Source of the DNA: Cyanobacteria bacterium UBA2855
GTDB lineage: Bacteria; Cyanobacteriota; Vampirovibrionia; Gastranaerophilales; Gastranaerophilaceae
Assembly: GCA_002350725.1 (NCBI GenBank)
Contig: DEFJ01000029.1
Location: 1 to 64,000 of the forward strand
Direction: 5' to 3'
Length of the DNA: 64,000 nucleotides
Shown here: piece after piece, positions 33,986 through 42,675 of the stretch
How positions within the stretch are numbered: position 1 is the stretch's first letter
Layout of the letters: each line of letters opens with the position of its first letter
The notes under the pieces: generated by a model
Told to the model about the DNA's origin: nothing
Seen by the model: the letters and a program-made list of their open reading frames with translations, nothing else
The model's database searches: none
Position numbers and translations under genes: made by a program

Positions 33986-34825
33986 ATGGGCTATAAGATA
34001 TTATCAAAAAAGGAGATTTGTCCTAATCAATACGAATTGGTTATTGATGCACCTTATGTTGTAAGAAATGCCAAAGCAGGACAGTTTATAATATTTAGAG
34101 CGGAAGAAGATGGCGAACGAGTTCCGCTTACAATTGCTGATATCAATAAAAATTCCGGGGCGTTGACGATTGTTTTTATGGCGGTTGGTTATTCTACGAA
34201 AAAATTAGCAGAGCTTAATGAAGGGGATGAAATACCGGATATTGTAGGTCCTTTGGGAAAACCAACAGATATAAAAAAATACGGAACAGTTGTTTGTTTG
34301 GCAGGCGGGTACGGTGCTGCACCTTGTTATTTGATTGCGAAAGCTTTTAAAGAAGCCGGTAATAAAGTGTATATGATTATGGGTGCAAGAAATAAAGATT
34401 TAATATTCTGGGCAGATAAAATGAAAGAAGCTTGTACGGAGCTTTTTGTTACTACAGATGATGGTTCTATGGGGGAAAAAGGCTTTGTGACAGGTGTTCT
34501 TGAACGCCTGATGAATAATGAAAAAATAGATTATGCAATTGCTGTTGGTCCGATGCCAATGATGAGAGCTGTTGCAAATATGACAAGAGATAGGGGAATT
34601 TATACTGAAGCAAGTATGAATCCTATTATGGTTGATGGTACCGGAATGTGCGGAGCATGCCGTGTTACTGTCGGAGGTAAGGTTAAATTTGCATGTGTTG
34701 ACGGTCCTGATTTTGATGCTCATCAAATTGATTTTGACGAGGTTATCAACAGAACTAAGATATATAAAGATTATGAGCGTCAACGAGATGAAAATTGTAA
34801 TTTATTAAAGCAAGCAAAATTATAA
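33986..34825 (+). CDS. NfnA/SudB-like FAD/NAD-binding electron-transfer subunit
   Basis: The 279-residue protein belongs to the ferredoxin-NADP reductase-like family that includes PyrK, SudB and NfnA. It has an FAD-binding barrel (about 1-100, with VPLTIAD), an NAD domain (LAGGYGAAPCYLIAKAF, about 105-122) and a C-terminal 2Fe-2S Cys cluster (VDGTGMCGACRVTVGGK plus FACVDGP). The DGTGMCGACR and DGPDFDAHQIDFDE segments favour NfnA/SudB over PyrK. The NfnB/GltA-like partner is not adjacent; instead a Cys-rich small protein and EtfBA follow. It probably passes electrons between NAD(P)H and ferredoxin or a flavoprotein. Confidence 0.82.
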   Translation: MGYKILSKKEICPNQYELVIDAPYVVRNAKAGQFIIFRAEEDGERVPLTIADINKNSGALTIVFMAVGYSTKKLAELNEGDEIPDIVGPLGKPTDIKKYGTVVCLAGGYGAAPCYLIAKAFKEAGNKVYMIMGARNKDLIFWADKMKEACTELFVTTDDGSMGEKGFVTGVLERLMNNEKIDYAIAVGPMPMMRAVANMTRDRGIYTEASMNPIMVDGTGMCGACRVTVGGKVKFACVDGPDFDAHQIDFDEVINRTKIYKDYERQRDENCNLLKQAKL

Positions 34826-34852
34826 GGTTACAATATTTAAAAAGGAGAAATT

Positions 34853-35041
34853 ATGGCAGTTGATAGAAATTCTATTCCGTTTTGTCCGCTGATGAGTGCA
34901 GGTTCTGAAGTTGATATGGTTTGTACTCAAGAAAGATGCGCCTGGTATATTCCAAACGTAAAAAGATGCTCAATGTATATCATGGCATTTAATGCGTTAT
35001 TGGATGCAAATACTAAACAGGTTCCTAAGAAACGTATATAA
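34853..35041 (+). CDS. Small Cys-containing protein in the flavin operon
   Basis: The 62-residue protein carries four cysteines (Cys11, Cys24, Cys29, Cys39) in FCPLM-x9-VCTQERCAWY-x6-RC, which could bind zinc or a metal cluster. AAAGGAG lies 5-6 nt before the ATG, and the gene sits 27 nt after the NfnA-like gene and 66 nt before etfB. I recognise no named family. The position suggests an accessory factor or a minor subunit of the electron-transfer complex. Confidence 0.75.
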   Translation: MAVDRNSIPFCPLMSAGSEVDMVCTQERCAWYIPNVKRCSMYIMAFNALLDANTKQVPKKRI

Positions 35042-35107
35042 TATATTTTTAAATATTGGAAGTAAGATAAAGATAATATTACATTAATCTAAGAAAGAAC
35101 AACCATT

Positions 35108-35890
35108 ATGAATATTATTGTATGTATAAAACAAGTGCCGGATACTTCCGATATAAAGTGGACAGAAAATAACACTATCCAAAGAGAGGGTTTGGAGAGT
35201 GTTATGAATCCTTATGATGCTTATGCTCTTGATGCGGCTCTGTTAATTAAGAAAAACTTGAGCAATGTAACTGTAACTGCTATATCAATGGGTCCGAAAC
35301 AAGCTGAGAAAGTTTTGAAACGTGCTTTAGCTTTGGGCGCTGATAAAGCCGTCTTGTTGTCTGATAAGAAATTTTCAGGTGCTGATACTTATGCAACGGC
35401 AAAGACGATTTCGGCTGCAATAAAAACAATGAATGAACCTTATGATTTAATATTATGCGGACAATTTGCCGTAGATGGTGATACAGCACAAACAGGTCCT
35501 AGTATTGCAAGTTTTTTAGATATGCCTCAGGTTACATTTGCTAAAGAAATTATTGATTTCAAAAAGGATTATTTAACTGTCAAGCGAGTAACCTCAGAAG
35601 GCTGTGAAACAGTAAAAGTAAAACTTCCGGCTGCTGTTTGTATGATTAAAGGAGAGAATGACCCCTCAAGAGCTACTATAAATGGTGTAATAAAAGCAAA
35701 TAAAGCAACAATATTGATGAAAGGACTTGATGATATAACGCTTTCTGCTGATGATGTCGGATTAAAAGGCTCTCCTACGTATGTAAGTAAAGCTTTTAGG
35801 GCTAAGACAAGGGTTGTTGATTGTGATTTTGTTGATAATGCCGAGACTTTAGCTGAGATTATATGGACCTGTGGAGGTAATGATGAGTAA
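35108..35890 (+). CDS. etfB: Electron transfer flavoprotein beta subunit
   Basis: The 260-residue EtfB has the family start NIIVCIKQVPDT, the VMNPYDAYALDAALL segment and DLILCGQFAVDGDTAQTGP, which contacts AMP or a second flavin. EtfAB accept electrons from acyl-CoA dehydrogenases or, in bifurcating forms, from NADH. No acyl-CoA dehydrogenase lies in the window. The adjacent NfnA-like gene suggests an NAD(P)H-linked function. Confidence 0.92.
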   Translation: MNIIVCIKQVPDTSDIKWTENNTIQREGLESVMNPYDAYALDAALLIKKNLSNVTVTAISMGPKQAEKVLKRALALGADKAVLLSDKKFSGADTYATAKTISAAIKTMNEPYDLILCGQFAVDGDTAQTGPSIASFLDMPQVTFAKEIIDFKKDYLTVKRVTSEGCETVKVKLPAAVCMIKGENDPSRATINGVIKANKATILMKGLDDITLSADDVGLKGSPTYVSKAFRAKTRVVDCDFVDNAETLAEIIWTCGGNDE

Positions 35891-36869
35891 AGGGATTCTC
35901 ATTTGGGCTGAAGCAACAAGAGATGGCTATTTGCATCCGGTGACTTTTGAATTGGCGAATAAAGCAAATGAACTGTCAAAAAAGATGGATAATTCGCCTG
36001 TTATGGCATTTGTTATGCTTGAAGAAAGTAAAGTCTTAAATTATAGAGAAGCTTTTGAATTAAACGGTTTTGATGAAGTCTTTTATATTTCTGATTGTGA
36101 TGTAAATTTTTATAAATCCGATTTGTGTTCAATGTTGGCTCAGCATATGGTAAAAGAAATAAATCCGGAAATTGTATTAATTGGGGCAACCGAAAACGGA
36201 CGAGATTTAGCGCCAAGAATTTCAACTTATATGCATACAGGTTTGACCGCTGATTGTACTGAACTTGATGTAACAGAGGATGGAAAACTTGCAGCTACAC
36301 GCCCAACTTTTGGCGGACAATTGATGGCAACGATTTTATCAAAGAAATACCCGCAAATGGCAACGGTAAGACCAAAAGTTTTTACCCCGATGGTATCTTC
36401 AGTGCGTAAAAATACAAAGTTCACAAGTATAAGTTGTGTATTGAATGATTTTGAACAAACTATTGAAATATTAGATTTTGTAAAAACACAATGCTCTGAT
36501 ATAAATTCTCTTGATAGTGCGGAAATTATTGTAGCAGGCGGTAAGGGTATGCAAACAAAAGAAGGTTTTGCTTTGTTAAAGACATTAGCCGATAAATTAG
36601 GCGGGGTTGTTGGGGCAAGCAGGGTGGCTGTTGAAATGGGTTTGGCAAGTCCTGAATGCCAAATCGGACAAACCGGGAAAACGGTATCTCCAAAACTTTA
36701 TATAGCTTGCGGAATTTCAGGTGCTTTGCAGCATACTATCGGTATGGATAAATCGTCAAAGATAATTGCTATAAATACTGATAAAGATGCCCCGATATTT
36801 AAAATTGCTGATTATGGGTATGTAGGGGATGCTTTTGAAATCATTCCGCAGCTTATAGATAAGTTATAG
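35883..36869 (+). CDS. etfA: Electron transfer flavoprotein alpha subunit
   Basis: The EtfA protein of about 328 residues has the C-terminal FAD domain with GGKGMQTKEGFALL, VGASRVAVEMGLASPECQIGQTGKTVSPKLYIACGISGA-type motifs (seen here as two adjoining segments) and INTDKDAPIFKIADYGYVGD. The start at 35883 lies 5 nt after GGAGG; an ATG at 35880 is too close. It overlaps etfB by 8 nt. The protein ends 3 nt from a convergent membrane gene with no terminator between. Confidence 0.92.
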   Translation: MSKGILIWAEATRDGYLHPVTFELANKANELSKKMDNSPVMAFVMLEESKVLNYREAFELNGFDEVFYISDCDVNFYKSDLCSMLAQHMVKEINPEIVLIGATENGRDLAPRISTYMHTGLTADCTELDVTEDGKLAATRPTFGGQLMATILSKKYPQMATVRPKVFTPMVSSVRKNTKFTSISCVLNDFEQTIEILDFVKTQCSDINSLDSAEIIVAGGKGMQTKEGFALLKTLADKLGGVVGASRVAVEMGLASPECQIGQTGKTVSPKLYIACGISGALQHTIGMDKSSKIIAINTDKDAPIFKIADYGYVGDAFEIIPQLIDKL

Positions 36870-36872
36870 CAT

Positions 36873-37280
36873 TTATTCGTTAGTTTGTTCTTCTTGTTTT
36901 TCAACCTCTTTTATTTGAGATTTATCTTCAAACATAGTTAATAAGGAGAACATAAAAGCTCCTAACATATCAAAAATGCAAAAAGTTACAATAATAGTAA
37001 CAATAACGGATAATATTGCATAAATATTTTTAAATTGCCTTTTTGCTGTAATGATGGCAATAGCCATTGCGGTACAAAATATAAAAGAAAAAATGAAACC
37101 GGCACTTACCGCAATATTAACCGCAAAATTTTTTTCCATTACCCCTGTATGCCAAAAAATGTTTGTAATTATTCCGATGGCCATGCAGATTAGCATATCA
37201 AAAATAAAATATACTATAAAAAACCCTAAGGCTTCAATAAAATTTCTTTTTTTATTCAATTTAAATAAATCTTTGAACAT
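36873..37280 (-). CDS. Small membrane protein of unknown function
   Basis: The 135-residue protein has three hydrophobic helices (about 15-40, 52-76, 86-112) and a charged C-terminus rich in Glu, Gln and Lys. No motif is recognised. GGGAG lies about 12 nt before the ATG. Its promoter region overlaps the ilvC promoter region divergently, so the two may be co-regulated. It does not resemble known channel or transporter subunits. Confidence 0.65.
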   Translation of the reverse strand: MFKDLFKLNKKRNFIEALGFFIVYFIFDMLICMAIGIITNIFWHTGVMEKNFAVNIAVSAGFIFSFIFCTAMAIAIITAKRQFKNIYAILSVIVTIIVTFCIFDMLGAFMFSLLTMFEDKSQIKEVEKQEEQTNE

Positions 37281-37351
37281 AACAATTCATTCTCCCGTTC
37301 GTATGCTAACATTTAATTATAATTATTGTCAAGCATATACTTTATTTTTGT

Positions 37352-37380
37352 TTGACTGGCTGTTTTCTTCGTGTTATCTT
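37352..37380 (+). promoter_or_regulatory. Promoter of ilvC
   Basis: TTGACT (37352-37357), 17-nt spacer and an extended -10 TGT-TATCTT (37375-37380). The start near 37387 gives an 18-nt leader with GTGAGGT as ribosome binding site. Confidence 0.75.
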
Positions 37381-37404
37381 GAAATCAGTATATGTGAGGT
37401 TATT

Positions 37405-38430
37405 ATGGGAAATTTAAAAATATATTTAGACAAGGATATTAATACAGAACTTATTAAATCAAAAAAAATAGCAATTATTGGGTTCGGCTCGCAGGGCTAC
37501 GGACAATCAACATGTTTGAAAGACAGTGGTTGTGACGTTGTTCTCGGACTGAGATTAGGCGGGAAATCCGATGTGAAAGCCCGTGACTACGGTTTTAAGA
37601 CAATGACAATAGAAGATGCTGTTAAGTGGGCAGATATTGTTCAAATTCTTATTCCTGATGAAATACAATCTGAAGTTTATGAAAATCAAATATTGCCATA
37701 TTTAAGAAAGGGGCAATATTTGATGTTTTCTCACGGGTTTAATATTCACTATAAGAAAATAACTGCGCCGGAAGGTGTAAGTGTAATTATGGTTGCGCCA
37801 AAAGGCCCCGGTCATACCGTAAGAAGTGAATACTTACTTGGACGAGGAGTTCCATGCTTAATTGCAGTGTATTCTGATGCAGCCGGTGATTCAAAAGACG
37901 TTGCTCTTTCTTATGCTTCTGCAATTGGAGCCGGTCGTGCCGGAATTATTGAAACCACATTTAAAGAGGAAACTGAGACAGATTTGTTCGGTGAACAGGC
38001 TGTAATTTGCGGGGGTGTTTCAGCTCTTATTAAAACAGGATTTGAAGTGTTAGTTGAAGCAGGTTATTCACCATATATGGCGTATTTTGAGGTGTTGCAT
38101 GAGATGAAGCTGCTTGTTGACTTGATTAATCAGGGCGGGTTGGCTGACATGAGGTACTCAATCTCAAATACTGCCGAGTATGGAGATATGACAAGAGGCC
38201 CAAAAGTTATTGGTGAACAATCAAGAACGGCTATGAAAAATTTACTTAAAGATATTCAATCAGGAGCTTTTGCTGATGAATTTATGAATGAAATGAAGTC
38301 GGGATGTAAAAACTTTAATACTTTAAGAAAAGAAAATGCTGATCATTTGATTGAAAAAGTCGGAGAAGAAATTCGTTCGTCTTTTAAGTGGAATAATGAA
38401 AACAAAATAATAGACAGAAATAAAAACTAA
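37405..38430 (+). CDS. ilvC: Ketol-acid reductoisomerase
   Basis: The 341-residue class I enzyme converts acetolactate to 2,3-dihydroxyisovalerate in valine/isoleucine/leucine synthesis. The Rossmann motif GFGSQGYGQ (about 28-36), the magnesium ligands in ETETDLFGEQAVICGG (about 190) and the catalytic YFEVLHEMKLLVDLINQGG (about 228) are intact. The reading frame stays open far upstream, but the protein begins at the ATG 37405 next to its ribosome binding site and promoter. The nucleotide loop RLGGKSD differs from the common RxGS pattern, which might change NADPH/NADH preference. Confidence 0.94.
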   Translation: MGNLKIYLDKDINTELIKSKKIAIIGFGSQGYGQSTCLKDSGCDVVLGLRLGGKSDVKARDYGFKTMTIEDAVKWADIVQILIPDEIQSEVYENQILPYLRKGQYLMFSHGFNIHYKKITAPEGVSVIMVAPKGPGHTVRSEYLLGRGVPCLIAVYSDAAGDSKDVALSYASAIGAGRAGIIETTFKEETETDLFGEQAVICGGVSALIKTGFEVLVEAGYSPYMAYFEVLHEMKLLVDLINQGGLADMRYSISNTAEYGDMTRGPKVIGEQSRTAMKNLLKDIQSGAFADEFMNEMKSGCKNFNTLRKENADHLIEKVGEEIRSSFKWNNENKIIDRNKN

Positions 38431-38442
38431 GCGGGGTAAAAT

Positions 38443-39276
38443 ATGTTCAATATGGAGTCTGAATACGAGATAATGTCCTATTCCGTGGGGGATACAAAAG
38501 CCGGCACGAAGATGGGAAAATTGCAATTAAAAAACATGGATGACAATTCTGTTTTAAATTGTATCTTGTGGGAGGAAACATTAAACAGATATGATAGCAA
38601 GGTATTTCGCTCAGGTAATATTATAAAACTTATAACTGCATCATTTAATGAGAAATTTAATAATTGTCTAATTACTACATTCCAAGTTTTAAAAGAAGCA
38701 AAAATGGGGTTAGACGAAGAACAACGTGAACAGTATTATCAATCTATTGTTGAATATATTGATAAAATAGGTGATGAAAAACTAAACTCATTTTTGATGA
38801 GATACTTTATGGAACATAAAGAAAAAATAAAAGTTTGTCCTGCGGCAAAGGTTATGCATCATAATTATATAGGAGGTTTGCTGGTTCATACTTTGGAATG
38901 TTTACAGTATGCGGAATTGAATATGGAAATGAGCGAGTATAAATTTAATCGTGATGAAATTTTTGCGGCTTGTATTCTCCATGATATCGGTAAAATATTT
39001 GAGTATACATTAGATATGGAATCCGGTTTAATAGATTACGCAGAAGATTTTCAAAAAACGTGGTTAACTCACTCTCAATACGGGTATTGCCTATGTATGA
39101 ATGAGGGCTTTGTGCCTGTCGCAAGAATGATAGCAGCACACCATGGCAGAAGTGATTGGGGGGCAATTATAGATTTGGATCAAAAAGATATAGAGCCCGA
39201 GTTGTATTTTATCCACCTTGTAGACAATTTGTCAGCAAAATTCGGAAAAATTAATACTTCAAGATTAGAAAAATAG
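38443..39276 (+). CDS. OB-fold/HD-domain protein, YhaM-like 3'-5' exoribonuclease
   Basis: The 277-residue protein joins an N-terminal OB-like domain (about 8-85, GKLQLKNMDDNSVLNCILW) to an HD phosphohydrolase domain (about 140-260) with HHNYIGGLLVHTLE, HDIGK and HHG metal ligands. This is the layout of YhaM/CbfI exoribonucleases, which degrade single-stranded RNA and DNA; the usual length is about 310, so this is slightly short. It follows ilvC by 12 nt and is probably co-transcribed. Its stop lies 2 nt from that of the convergent rqcH. Confidence 0.85.
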   Translation: MFNMESEYEIMSYSVGDTKAGTKMGKLQLKNMDDNSVLNCILWEETLNRYDSKVFRSGNIIKLITASFNEKFNNCLITTFQVLKEAKMGLDEEQREQYYQSIVEYIDKIGDEKLNSFLMRYFMEHKEKIKVCPAAKVMHHNYIGGLLVHTLECLQYAELNMEMSEYKFNRDEIFAACILHDIGKIFEYTLDMESGLIDYAEDFQKTWLTHSQYGYCLCMNEGFVPVARMIAAHHGRSDWGAIIDLDQKDIEPELYFIHLVDNLSAKFGKINTSRLEK

Positions 39277-39278
39277 AA

Positions 39279-40874
39279 TTAATCTATTATTATTTCTTTT
39301 TCATTTTTATAGGTAACGTATCCCAGTGCGGACTTTGGAGGCTTTCTTAGATATTTGCTTTTTGTATATATAACGCCTATTTTAGAAGAGTTTTTACAGG
39401 ACGAGTTTTCTTTTGCAAGTTTTGCGCATTTGTATATGAGTCCCTCTGTCGGGTTACTGCCTTTTAGCAGAACATGTGAGCCTGCGCAATCTTTTGTGTG
39501 AAACCACAAGTCTTCGTCTTTCGCCAATTTCGATATGATGTAATCATTTTGCCTATTGTTTTTCCCAACGTATACAGTAAAACCTTCCAATTCGATTTTT
39601 TTAGGCTCAATTGCTTTTGTTTTAGTAGATTTTCCAAAGGTTTCTTTGTTGTCTATGAGTTCCGGCATGATTTCTTCTAAATCGTAATAGTTTTGTGCAG
39701 AATTTAGAGAGTAATCAATGTGTTCAATCCAAATTTTTATACAATTAAGTTCTTTTTTTTGTTCGTCAAGTTTTTGTTTTGATGTTTTTCCTTTATTATA
39801 TAATTTATAAAACTTATTTGCGTTTCCTTTTAATGTAAGAGTTTCATCCAGCTCGATTGTAATATTTTTATTGTTTTCATAGTCAAAGACTTCTATTTCA
39901 GCAGAGTAATCCTTTTTGTCCCACAGATTGGCCATTATTAAATCTCCGTACAACCTGTATTTTTCGCTATTTTCTTCTCGTTGAATTTGTAGGGACATTT
40001 TTTCGATGGAGTTTATTGTTCTTTTGTATCTCTGTCTGCATATGGAAGCTAAATGATTCTTGAGTGTTAGGAATTTATCCGTTTCTTGATAGTGAGAAAA
40101 ATAATTATCTATCATATCATTTACGCTTTTTTGTGAAATGTTATTCTCAAGCAATTCGCTGTACAATGAATAATAGGAGTAATCTTTGCTGATTGCAGGA
40201 TTCAAATTTTTCAGTGTGATATAGTTTCTTAAATCTTCAAGACTTTTTCCATTACATAATTTCCCAAATGCTGTTGATATCAAATAAAAATCGTTACTAA
40301 GTGTTTCATAATTCAAGCCGCCATTGTATTGTAAAAGGTCAAATTTGTTCTGTTTAGGCGGATATGAGTACGGCAAAGTCCCGGCTAATTCTCTTTCTCT
40401 GCTTTTTTCTGCTCCTACATTGTGAGCGCAGCCCAAAATAATATTTGTATCATAATTGTACAAAATAATGTTTGAATGTTTTCCCATAAGTTCAATCGCC
40501 AAGCACAAATATATTTGCTCTCCAATCTCATTGTAGGTCTCAATATAAAATTCGAGTATCCTCTCGTTTTCCGGTTGATTAACTTTTTTTATTATTGAAT
40601 TTTCCAAATATTTCCTCAAAAGCATGCAAAACATTGGCGGTTGCTTTGGTATTTCAATTCTGCGCTTTACTTCATTTTCCTTATTCATAAAACATAGGTG
40701 GTGAAATTGTGGATTTATGTTTATATATAATTTCCTGTTTTCGCCGTTTTTGCGTATACCAAATATAAAATCTCTTCTTGTCGGTTGCTGTATTTTTTGC
40801 AATCTTGCTCCTGTAAGAAATTCTTGATTTTCTTGTATGAATGCTTTTAGTGTAAGAGCGTCAAATGTAATCAT
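39279..40874 (-). CDS. rqcH: NFACT-domain ribosome quality control protein
   Basis: The 531-residue RqcH/FbpA-family protein binds split 50S subunits and adds C-terminal alanine tails to stalled peptides. The NFACT-N domain begins MITFDALTLKAF with PTRRDFIFGIR and PPMFCMLLRKYLE; a coiled-coil middle follows; the NFACT-R domain has DEDLWFHTKDCAGSHVLLKG (about 455-474) with the expected Asp-x-Trp-x-His. The ATG at 40874 lies exactly 6 nt after TACAAT, so the transcript should be leaderless; an upstream in-frame start at 40907 lies before that -10. Confidence 0.92.
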   Translation of the reverse strand: MITFDALTLKAFIQENQEFLTGARLQKIQQPTRRDFIFGIRKNGENRKLYININPQFHHLCFMNKENEVKRRIEIPKQPPMFCMLLRKYLENSIIKKVNQPENERILEFYIETYNEIGEQIYLCLAIELMGKHSNIILYNYDTNIILGCAHNVGAEKSRERELAGTLPYSYPPKQNKFDLLQYNGGLNYETLSNDFYLISTAFGKLCNGKSLEDLRNYITLKNLNPAISKDYSYYSLYSELLENNISQKSVNDMIDNYFSHYQETDKFLTLKNHLASICRQRYKRTINSIEKMSLQIQREENSEKYRLYGDLIMANLWDKKDYSAEIEVFDYENNKNITIELDETLTLKGNANKFYKLYNKGKTSKQKLDEQKKELNCIKIWIEHIDYSLNSAQNYYDLEEIMPELIDNKETFGKSTKTKAIEPKKIELEGFTVYVGKNNRQNDYIISKLAKDEDLWFHTKDCAGSHVLLKGSNPTEGLIYKCAKLAKENSSCKNSSKIGVIYTKSKYLRKPPKSALGYVTYKNEKEIIID

Positions 40875-40880
40875 ATTTGT

Positions 40881-40886
40881 ATTGTA
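40881..40886 (-). promoter_or_regulatory. -10 box of rqcH, leaderless arrangement
   Basis: Minus-strand TACAAT is followed by 6 nt and the ATG at 40874. There is no ribosome binding site. The -35 region overlaps the terminator of the next upstream gene. Confidence 0.6.
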
Positions 40887-40905
40887 TAACAAACTGTACA
40901 AATAC

Positions 40906-40937
40906 AAAAACAGGCAGATTTTTATTCTGCCTGTTTT
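40906..40937 (-). terminator. Intrinsic terminator of the 41.0-41.4 kb gene
   Basis: AAAAACAGGCAGA pairs with TCTGCCTGTTTT; on the minus strand a U tract follows. It separates the small orphan gene from rqcH. Confidence 0.88.
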
Positions 40938-40956
40938 AAAAAAGTCCTATGCTATA

Positions 40957-41361
40957 TTAGCAATAATAACCGCCGCCGCTCATAAAGAACGGGTGATTAA
41001 ATGTTGACATGCCTGTTGCCGTATTCATCATTCTTTGATACCCTTGTGCAGGGAAAAATCCGGTATTCATTCCATATCCGAATCCAAACATCGGAGGTGC
41101 CAGCATTGATGCAGTGTACATGCTGGCATTTGCGGTATTCATTACTGCCTGTCCGGCATTGTCACCGGCTGCATATTTGCCCATATAACCTAAACTGCTG
41201 CCTGTGGCATTTCTCAGAGAAGCTGCATTCATTGTTGCAAGATTATTGCCAAATAAATTCATGGCAGATTCAGTTAAATCTTTGCCTTTGGTAACGTCGT
41301 TTGCAAATCGTAATAAGTCATTTGTGTGTGCTAATGATTGTTGGATTGAACCCCAGCCCAT
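40957..41361 (-). CDS. Small Gly/Ala/Met-rich orphan protein
   Basis: The 134-residue protein is unrecognised. The first half is helical (IQQSLAHTNDLLRFANDV); the second is rich in Gly, Ala, Met, Asn and aromatic residues (MFGFGYGMNTGFFPAQGY) and ends GGGYYC. It lacks a signal peptide. GAGAGGT serves as ribosome binding site and a terminator follows. The composition suggests self-assembly or a surface or structural role, but there is no direct evidence. Confidence 0.65.
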   Translation of the reverse strand: MGWGSIQQSLAHTNDLLRFANDVTKGKDLTESAMNLFGNNLATMNAASLRNATGSSLGYMGKYAAGDNAGQAVMNTANASMYTASMLAPPMFGFGYGMNTGFFPAQGYQRMMNTATGMSTFNHPFFMSGGGYYC

Positions 41362-41475
41362 AGTACCTCTCGCTTTCTTTTAAATTGTATATATATAAAG
41401 TAAATACTAATTGAATAATTGCTAAATTTTTTATTATTGTAAACTTATGTAAAGAAATCAGTAAAAAACCTAAAG

Positions 41476-41504
41476 TTTATGCTTAATTTGCCGATAAATA
41501 TACA
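41476..41504 (+). promoter_or_regulatory. Promoter of the 41.5-42.1 kb gene
   Basis: TTTATG (41476-41481), 17-nt spacer, TATACA (41499-41504). A leader of about 24 nt contains a weak CAGGGAT ribosome binding site. Confidence 0.55.
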
Positions 41505-41534
41505 GTAAGGAAATTAAACTCAGGGATAAGACTA

Positions 41535-42062
41535 ATGGCAATTAATGTTACTGAACAATTGAATAGTATGGGTTTGAATATAGACCGTGCTACATTACAG
41601 CAAGTATCTCAGTCTATCCTGAAACGTGCTGAGCAAAAGAACAGCCAATATAATGTCGATAACGCTCAGAACTTTTTCCAAAAAAGAGACATTGGTGTTG
41701 ACTTGTATAACGGTAAAGTTGATTTAAAAGTTGCAAATCAAATTGCTCTTAATAATTCAGGTTTACAAGTCCAATTGAGCCAAGATGTTCTAGCAAAAAT
41801 TAATTATTTGAATACCGCAGCTGCAGTTACTCAAAAAAATGTAGACGGGAAATTAACAATTGCAGTAAATGAGATTACCCTTAAAGAGCAAACAGCTCCG
41901 GTAAATTCACATAATAGAATTGTCACAAATGAAGCGGCTAAAGATAAGAATGGTTCAAACCCGTTCTATCACGGCGAACTTTTGATGGCAGAAAACTCTT
42001 CAGGTCATAAAGAAGATAGCGGAAACGAAAAACAGGCAATTACAACAAGTATATTTGCTTAG
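41535..42062 (+). CDS. Orphan soluble protein
   Basis: The 175-residue protein has no recognised family, signal peptide or membrane segment. Residues 1-35 are helical (NSMGLNIDRATLQQVSQSIL), the middle has beta-like segments (DVLAKINYLNTAAAV, GKLTIAVNEITL), and the tail is polar. The stop codon overlaps that of the convergent gene at 42059 by two bases. Its neighbours on both sides are also orphans, so the three may form a lineage-specific set. Confidence 0.65.
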   Translation: MAINVTEQLNSMGLNIDRATLQQVSQSILKRAEQKNSQYNVDNAQNFFQKRDIGVDLYNGKVDLKVANQIALNNSGLQVQLSQDVLAKINYLNTAAAVTQKNVDGKLTIAVNEITLKEQTAPVNSHNRIVTNEAAKDKNGSNPFYHGELLMAENSSGHKEDSGNEKQAITTSIFA

Positions 42063-42469
42063 TCTACGATATCTTCGACCTCATCCTCACTACTACTTTT
42101 TAAATTTACATCCTCACTACTATTAATACTTCCATGTAATGATTCCTCGTGTTTTTTCTTTAAAAGTTGTTTTTGCATAGCAATAAGGTCTTCTTGTTTT
42201 TTAGCTTCAATTTTACGTGCATTAATAACATTAGCCACATTCATCATAGCAAGAGAATTAAGCGTTGCCCTAAGTACGGCACTTCTATCCATGTATTGGT
42301 TATTGCCTTCAGCTTGTTCAAATTCTTCTTGTTGTTGTTGAGCAAAATACTCTCCGCCTTGTCCCATTTTATCATCCTGGGTTCTGGCCGCAGTGCCTGA
42401 AATATCGCCACTCTTAAAATTAAAAGCGCCGCCTATTCCAAAGTACCCTGCTGCTCTGTTATCGACCAT
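42059..42469 (-). CDS. Orphan acidic protein with Gln-rich segment
   Basis: The 136-residue protein is unrecognised. It has a Gly-rich start (GYFGIGGAFNFKSGDISG), a Gln/Glu-rich segment (about 44-56), a helical region (about 60-110, with AVLRATLNSLAMMNVANVI) and an acidic Ser/Glu tail. There is no signal peptide. The tail and the end of the convergent gene share bases, so the two mRNAs must overlap at their 3' ends. Confidence 0.65.
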   Translation of the reverse strand: MVDNRAAGYFGIGGAFNFKSGDISGTAARTQDDKMGQGGEYFAQQQQEEFEQAEGNNQYMDRSAVLRATLNSLAMMNVANVINARKIEAKKQEDLIAMQKQLLKKKHEESLHGSINSSEDVNLKSSSEDEVEDIVD

Positions 42470-42675
42470 GATTCATTGACCTCTGTTATTTTTTGGAGAA
42501 TAAGTCCCTGATTTATTTATAATCTGCGATAAATCTGTTTACTCTATCTCCAATTTTAAATATTCTACCTACGTGTTTAGTATAGAAGATTTAACGCTAT
42601 ATTAAATCCTCTAAATAAATTAATTTGCTAGGGTGTTAAATAATTGTTACATATTAAAAAAACAATCATAATAAT

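Noticed and set aside
37051..37404. 118-residue N-terminal extension of IlvC
   Set aside because: It is antisense to the membrane gene at 36873-37280, has no similarity to IlvC, and lies upstream of a clear promoter and ribosome binding site for the ATG at 37405.
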